A DNA stretch of 64,000 nucleotides, taken from contig CALUGP010000001.1 of assembly GCA_944320195.1 (NCBI GenBank), forward strand, positions 177,361 through 241,360, written 5' to 3'. This DNA is from an uncultured Prevotella sp. GTDB taxonomy: Bacteria; Bacteroidota; Bacteroidia; Bacteroidales; Bacteroidaceae. Position numbers and translations under genes: made by a program. This document shows positions 61,868 through 64,000 of this stretch, piece after piece; position 1 is the first letter of the stretch; each line of letters opens with the position of its first letter. The notes under the pieces were generated by a model. It searched no databases and was not told the origin of the DNA. It was given only the letters and a program-made list of their open reading frames with translations.

Positions 61868-62491
61868 ATGAATGAAAACGGCAATGTAACTATAATTGAT
61901 GGAGTGAAAACATTGAAAGACATTCTTCCGCCTGACGGTATGCCCGTTTATGCTCTTTTTGTAGGCAAGTTCCCTATTCGTGAAAGTGTCGAGGCCGGCC
62001 ATTATTACCAGGGAAAGATGGGGCAGGAGTTTTGGAATATGCTGAAGCAATATGGCATAATCGAAGACAAAGTTGGATACATATTGCACCAGGAATATGA
62101 GGATGACGACTTTCCTCGGTATGGTTTTGGACTGACAGATGTAGTTGAACGACCCGGTGTGTCAGGACAAAAACTTAATCCAGATTATGTGGCTAAAGGT
62201 TATGACAGGCTTAAACGCTTGATTAAAGAACGTGATGTTAAGATTGTTGTGTTCCTTTATAAAGAAGTGTTGAAAGAAATATTGTGTGTCAAGGACTTTT
62301 GGGTAGAAGGTGATACCATAGAAAGAGGTTTTGACAAGTCAAACTATAAGATGTTTTTCAATAAGGCTGAAGTCTTTGTCTTTCCCGGCATGGGGCGGCA
62401 GAGGAATAAATCTGAGGAACAATGCTTTATGAGGCAGTTGAAAGATAGAATTGATGAACTAAATAAAAAGGAGAGTGGATGTAATGTATGA
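61868..62491 (+). CDS. Mug/uracil-DNA glycosylase-fold protein with changed active-site residues
   Basis: A 207-residue protein whose layout follows the Mug/TDG group: LFVGKFPIRESVEAGHYYQGKMGQEFWNMLKQYGII (residues 30-64), then GFGLTDVVERPG and LNPDYVAKGYDRLKRLIKERDVKIVVFLYKEVL. Motif 1, normally GINPG with catalytic Asn, reads GKFPI, and the late motif near VFVFPGMGRQRNK lacks the usual NPS/HPS. So the fold seems kept while glycosylase chemistry may be lost or altered. No promoter of its own is seen; it may be read from the RNA promoter upstream. Confidence 0.6.
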   Translation: MNENGNVTIIDGVKTLKDILPPDGMPVYALFVGKFPIRESVEAGHYYQGKMGQEFWNMLKQYGIIEDKVGYILHQEYEDDDFPRYGFGLTDVVERPGVSGQKLNPDYVAKGYDRLKRLIKERDVKIVVFLYKEVLKEILCVKDFWVEGDTIERGFDKSNYKMFFNKAEVFVFPGMGRQRNKSEEQCFMRQLKDRIDELNKKESGCNV

Positions 62492-62537
62492 GAATTTTCG
62501 TTTGCTATGTTAAAGATTATATAGAAAGGAGATGCTT

Positions 62538-63927
62538 ATGAGACGATTTTTATTGATTGTTAACGTTATCGCTTTTATGCTTGGTATCAGCGTTTCGTCT
62601 TTATCACAGTCAGTGAAGAGTGAAAAGGAGTTGGCGAAACTTGAGAGGAAGTATAATAAAATATTGTTAGATTTGCAAGAGTCTGAAAAGTTGGATAATG
62701 ATTATTTGAAAGCATGCAAAAAGATGCTTAAACTTTCGGAAGATAATTATACTCCGGCGCAAATCTTTATCGGGGACTATTATTGGAAGAAAAACCAAAT
62801 CCGGAATTATACAACATGGTACGTAAAGGCAGCCGAGAACGGAGACACAACGGCTCAGTTTGCATTGGGCTTTAATTATTATAAAGGTAATGGATTGGAG
62901 AAAAATTACACCAATGCGATTTATTGGTTGACGAAAGTTGCTGAACGTGGAAACATTGATGCTCAGTCTTATTTGTGGGACTGCTATTCTGCTGAAGGCG
63001 CTCAGCGTGACACAGTAAAAGCCATATATTGGTTGACTAAGGTGGCGGAGATGGTGATACATGCGCACAGCGTAAATTGGGAGAGTTTTACGCCAAAGGC
63101 CTATATGCTTCGCAAGACTCGTCAAAGGCCATATATTGGTTTACTAAGGCCGCTGAGCAAGGTAACATCATGGCACAAAGCACGTTAGGTGACAGTTATT
63201 ATTACGGTAAGGGCGTTGCGCAAGATGATTTAAAAGCGGTTCTTGGTACACGAAAGCGGCTGAGCATGGAGACGCTAAAGCGCAATATGGTTTGTTCTTA
63301 TGCTACACGGCTGGGAGAGGATTAAAACAAGACTCGTTACAAGCCCAAAGTTGGTTGAATAAATCAGCGGAAGCTGGATATTCGGAAGCACAATGGCTAT
63401 TGGGAGCGTTTTCAGAAAATGCTCAGAAAGCGGAATATTGGTTGACACGGGCTGCTGAACAGGGAGTTGCTGCAGCGCAATGGGAGTTGGGCTTGAGGTA
63501 TTATAGTGGTGAAAAATTACATTTAGACTATGCAAAGGCCGTGTATTGGTTGACCAAAGCGGCGGAACAAGGCTTTACCCTTTTATCTTCTCAAGCAATT
63601 GTGGGCTGTTGTTATTATCTCGGCAGAGGCGTGAAGCAGGATTACTCAAAAGCCGTATATTGGTTGACCAGTGCGGCTCAAGATGGTCATCCAGAGGCTC
63701 AATATTATCTGGGTGAATGCTATTATGAAGGAAACGGCGTGAAGCAAGACCTTTCAACAGCCGTATATTGGTGGACAAAATCAGCAGAGCAAGGAAATCT
63801 GAACGCGCAATCGGATCTTTCTTATGTATATTTTAATGAAGGGAATTATTCTGAAGCTGTAAGGTGGGCGGCCAATCCTGCAGAGTATGGATATGTGCAG
63901 GCTCAAGGCATTTTAGGTGTATGTTAA
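62538..63927 (+). pseudogene. Sel1-repeat secreted protein, split by two one-base frameshifts
   Basis: A signal peptide (MRRFLLIVNVIAFMLGISVSSLSQ) is followed by Sel1-like repeats of about 36 residues (e.g. KAIYWLTKVAERGNIDAQ, KAVYWLTKAAEQG). The repeat sequence passes from one frame to another near 63050 (an A seems missing in GAGATGGTGAT, expected GAGAATGGTGAT) and again near 63242 (one base missing before TGGTACACG). The span of 1390 bases becomes divisible by three when two bases are added, giving 463 residues. The ATG at 62538 has AAAGGAG seven bases upstream. Either decaying gene or sequence error. Confidence 0.75.
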
Positions 63928-64000
63928 CGTGAGTTCGGTATAAGAAAATCATTGGAAAAGTTGTGGGAATGGAATGTTTTTAGTATCTTTAAGGGTGAAA

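Overview
The window reads as chromosomal DNA of a Bacteroidales bacterium, most likely Prevotellaceae. Evidence: promoters of the Bacteroidetes type (TTTG or TTG, about 19 bp, then TAnnTTTG); Bacteroidetes-specific families (DUF4270, DUF4835/PorD, DUF3127, DUF3078, DUF1573, DUF5715); Rnf genes, a methylmalonyl-CoA cluster and a glycogen cluster laid out as in that order; and intergenic repeats of a kind common in these genomes. It is mostly a housekeeping region, with a more accessory right end from about 57.4 kb. I saw no tRNA, rRNA, CRISPR array, insertion sequence or prophage.

Layout. 1-0.8 kb: end of an rnf operon (rnfE end, rnfA). 1-6.4 kb: galE; panC-panD on the minus strand; a short GT5 glycogen-synthase-like protein followed by a DUF4270 lipoprotein and a 43-residue ORF. 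6.4-9.1 kb (minus): methylmalonyl-CoA epimerase, carboxyltransferase, a 50-residue protein and a biotin carrier. 9.1-10.3 kb: gene-free, with a nested inverted-repeat element and GGCCGTC-type repeats. 10.3-17.4 kb: complete trp operon in the order D-C/F-A-B-E-G, preceded by a near-consensus promoter, an 18-residue leader peptide with three consecutive Trp codons and a terminator (a transcription attenuator). 17.7-22.5 kb: gap, a frameshifted GH43 gene, miaA and a lipid-kinase-like gene. 22.7-27.4 kb: glycogen operon (debranching enzyme, GT4 glycosyltransferase, GH57). 27.7-31.9 kb: DUF5715 and a 931-residue secreted protein of patchy composition. 32-36.6 kb: an acidic-tail hypothetical, a nitrilase-type amidase, rarA, a D-2-hydroxyacid dehydrogenase and a TRIC channel. 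37-44.7 kb (minus): dnaN, exonuclease, coaBC, DUF4835/PorD, recN and a TPR protein as one gene string; a DUF3127 OB-fold protein diverges from dnaN. 45.5-47.6 kb: an HxlR regulator facing an NTF2-like protein and two Fe-S flavoprotein genes across a 20-bp perfect palindrome. 47.8-55.4 kb (minus): MFS transporter, S9 peptidase, yidC, pyrG. 55.5-57.3 kb: DUF3078 and DUF1573. 58-59.8 kb: a three-gene ABC unit. 60-64 kb: a DUF4143 ATPase, a strongly structured RNA region behind a near-consensus promoter, a Mug/UDG-fold protein and a Sel1-repeat gene broken by two one-base frameshifts.

How parts work together: the trp operon supplies every step from chorismate to tryptophan, apparently controlled by leader translation. 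The GDE-GT4-GH57 operon, perhaps with the GT5-like protein, handles glycogen. panC/panD and coaBC supply successive stages of coenzyme A synthesis. DUF4835/PorD and the C-terminal module of the 931-residue protein point to type IX secretion.

Most interesting items: the structured RNA at about 61.57-61.80 kb with its glycosylase-fold neighbour; the trp attenuator; the HxlR palindrome with a putative redox regulon; and three genes or gene parts separated by single-base frameshifts, which are either real phase or decay events or sequence errors.
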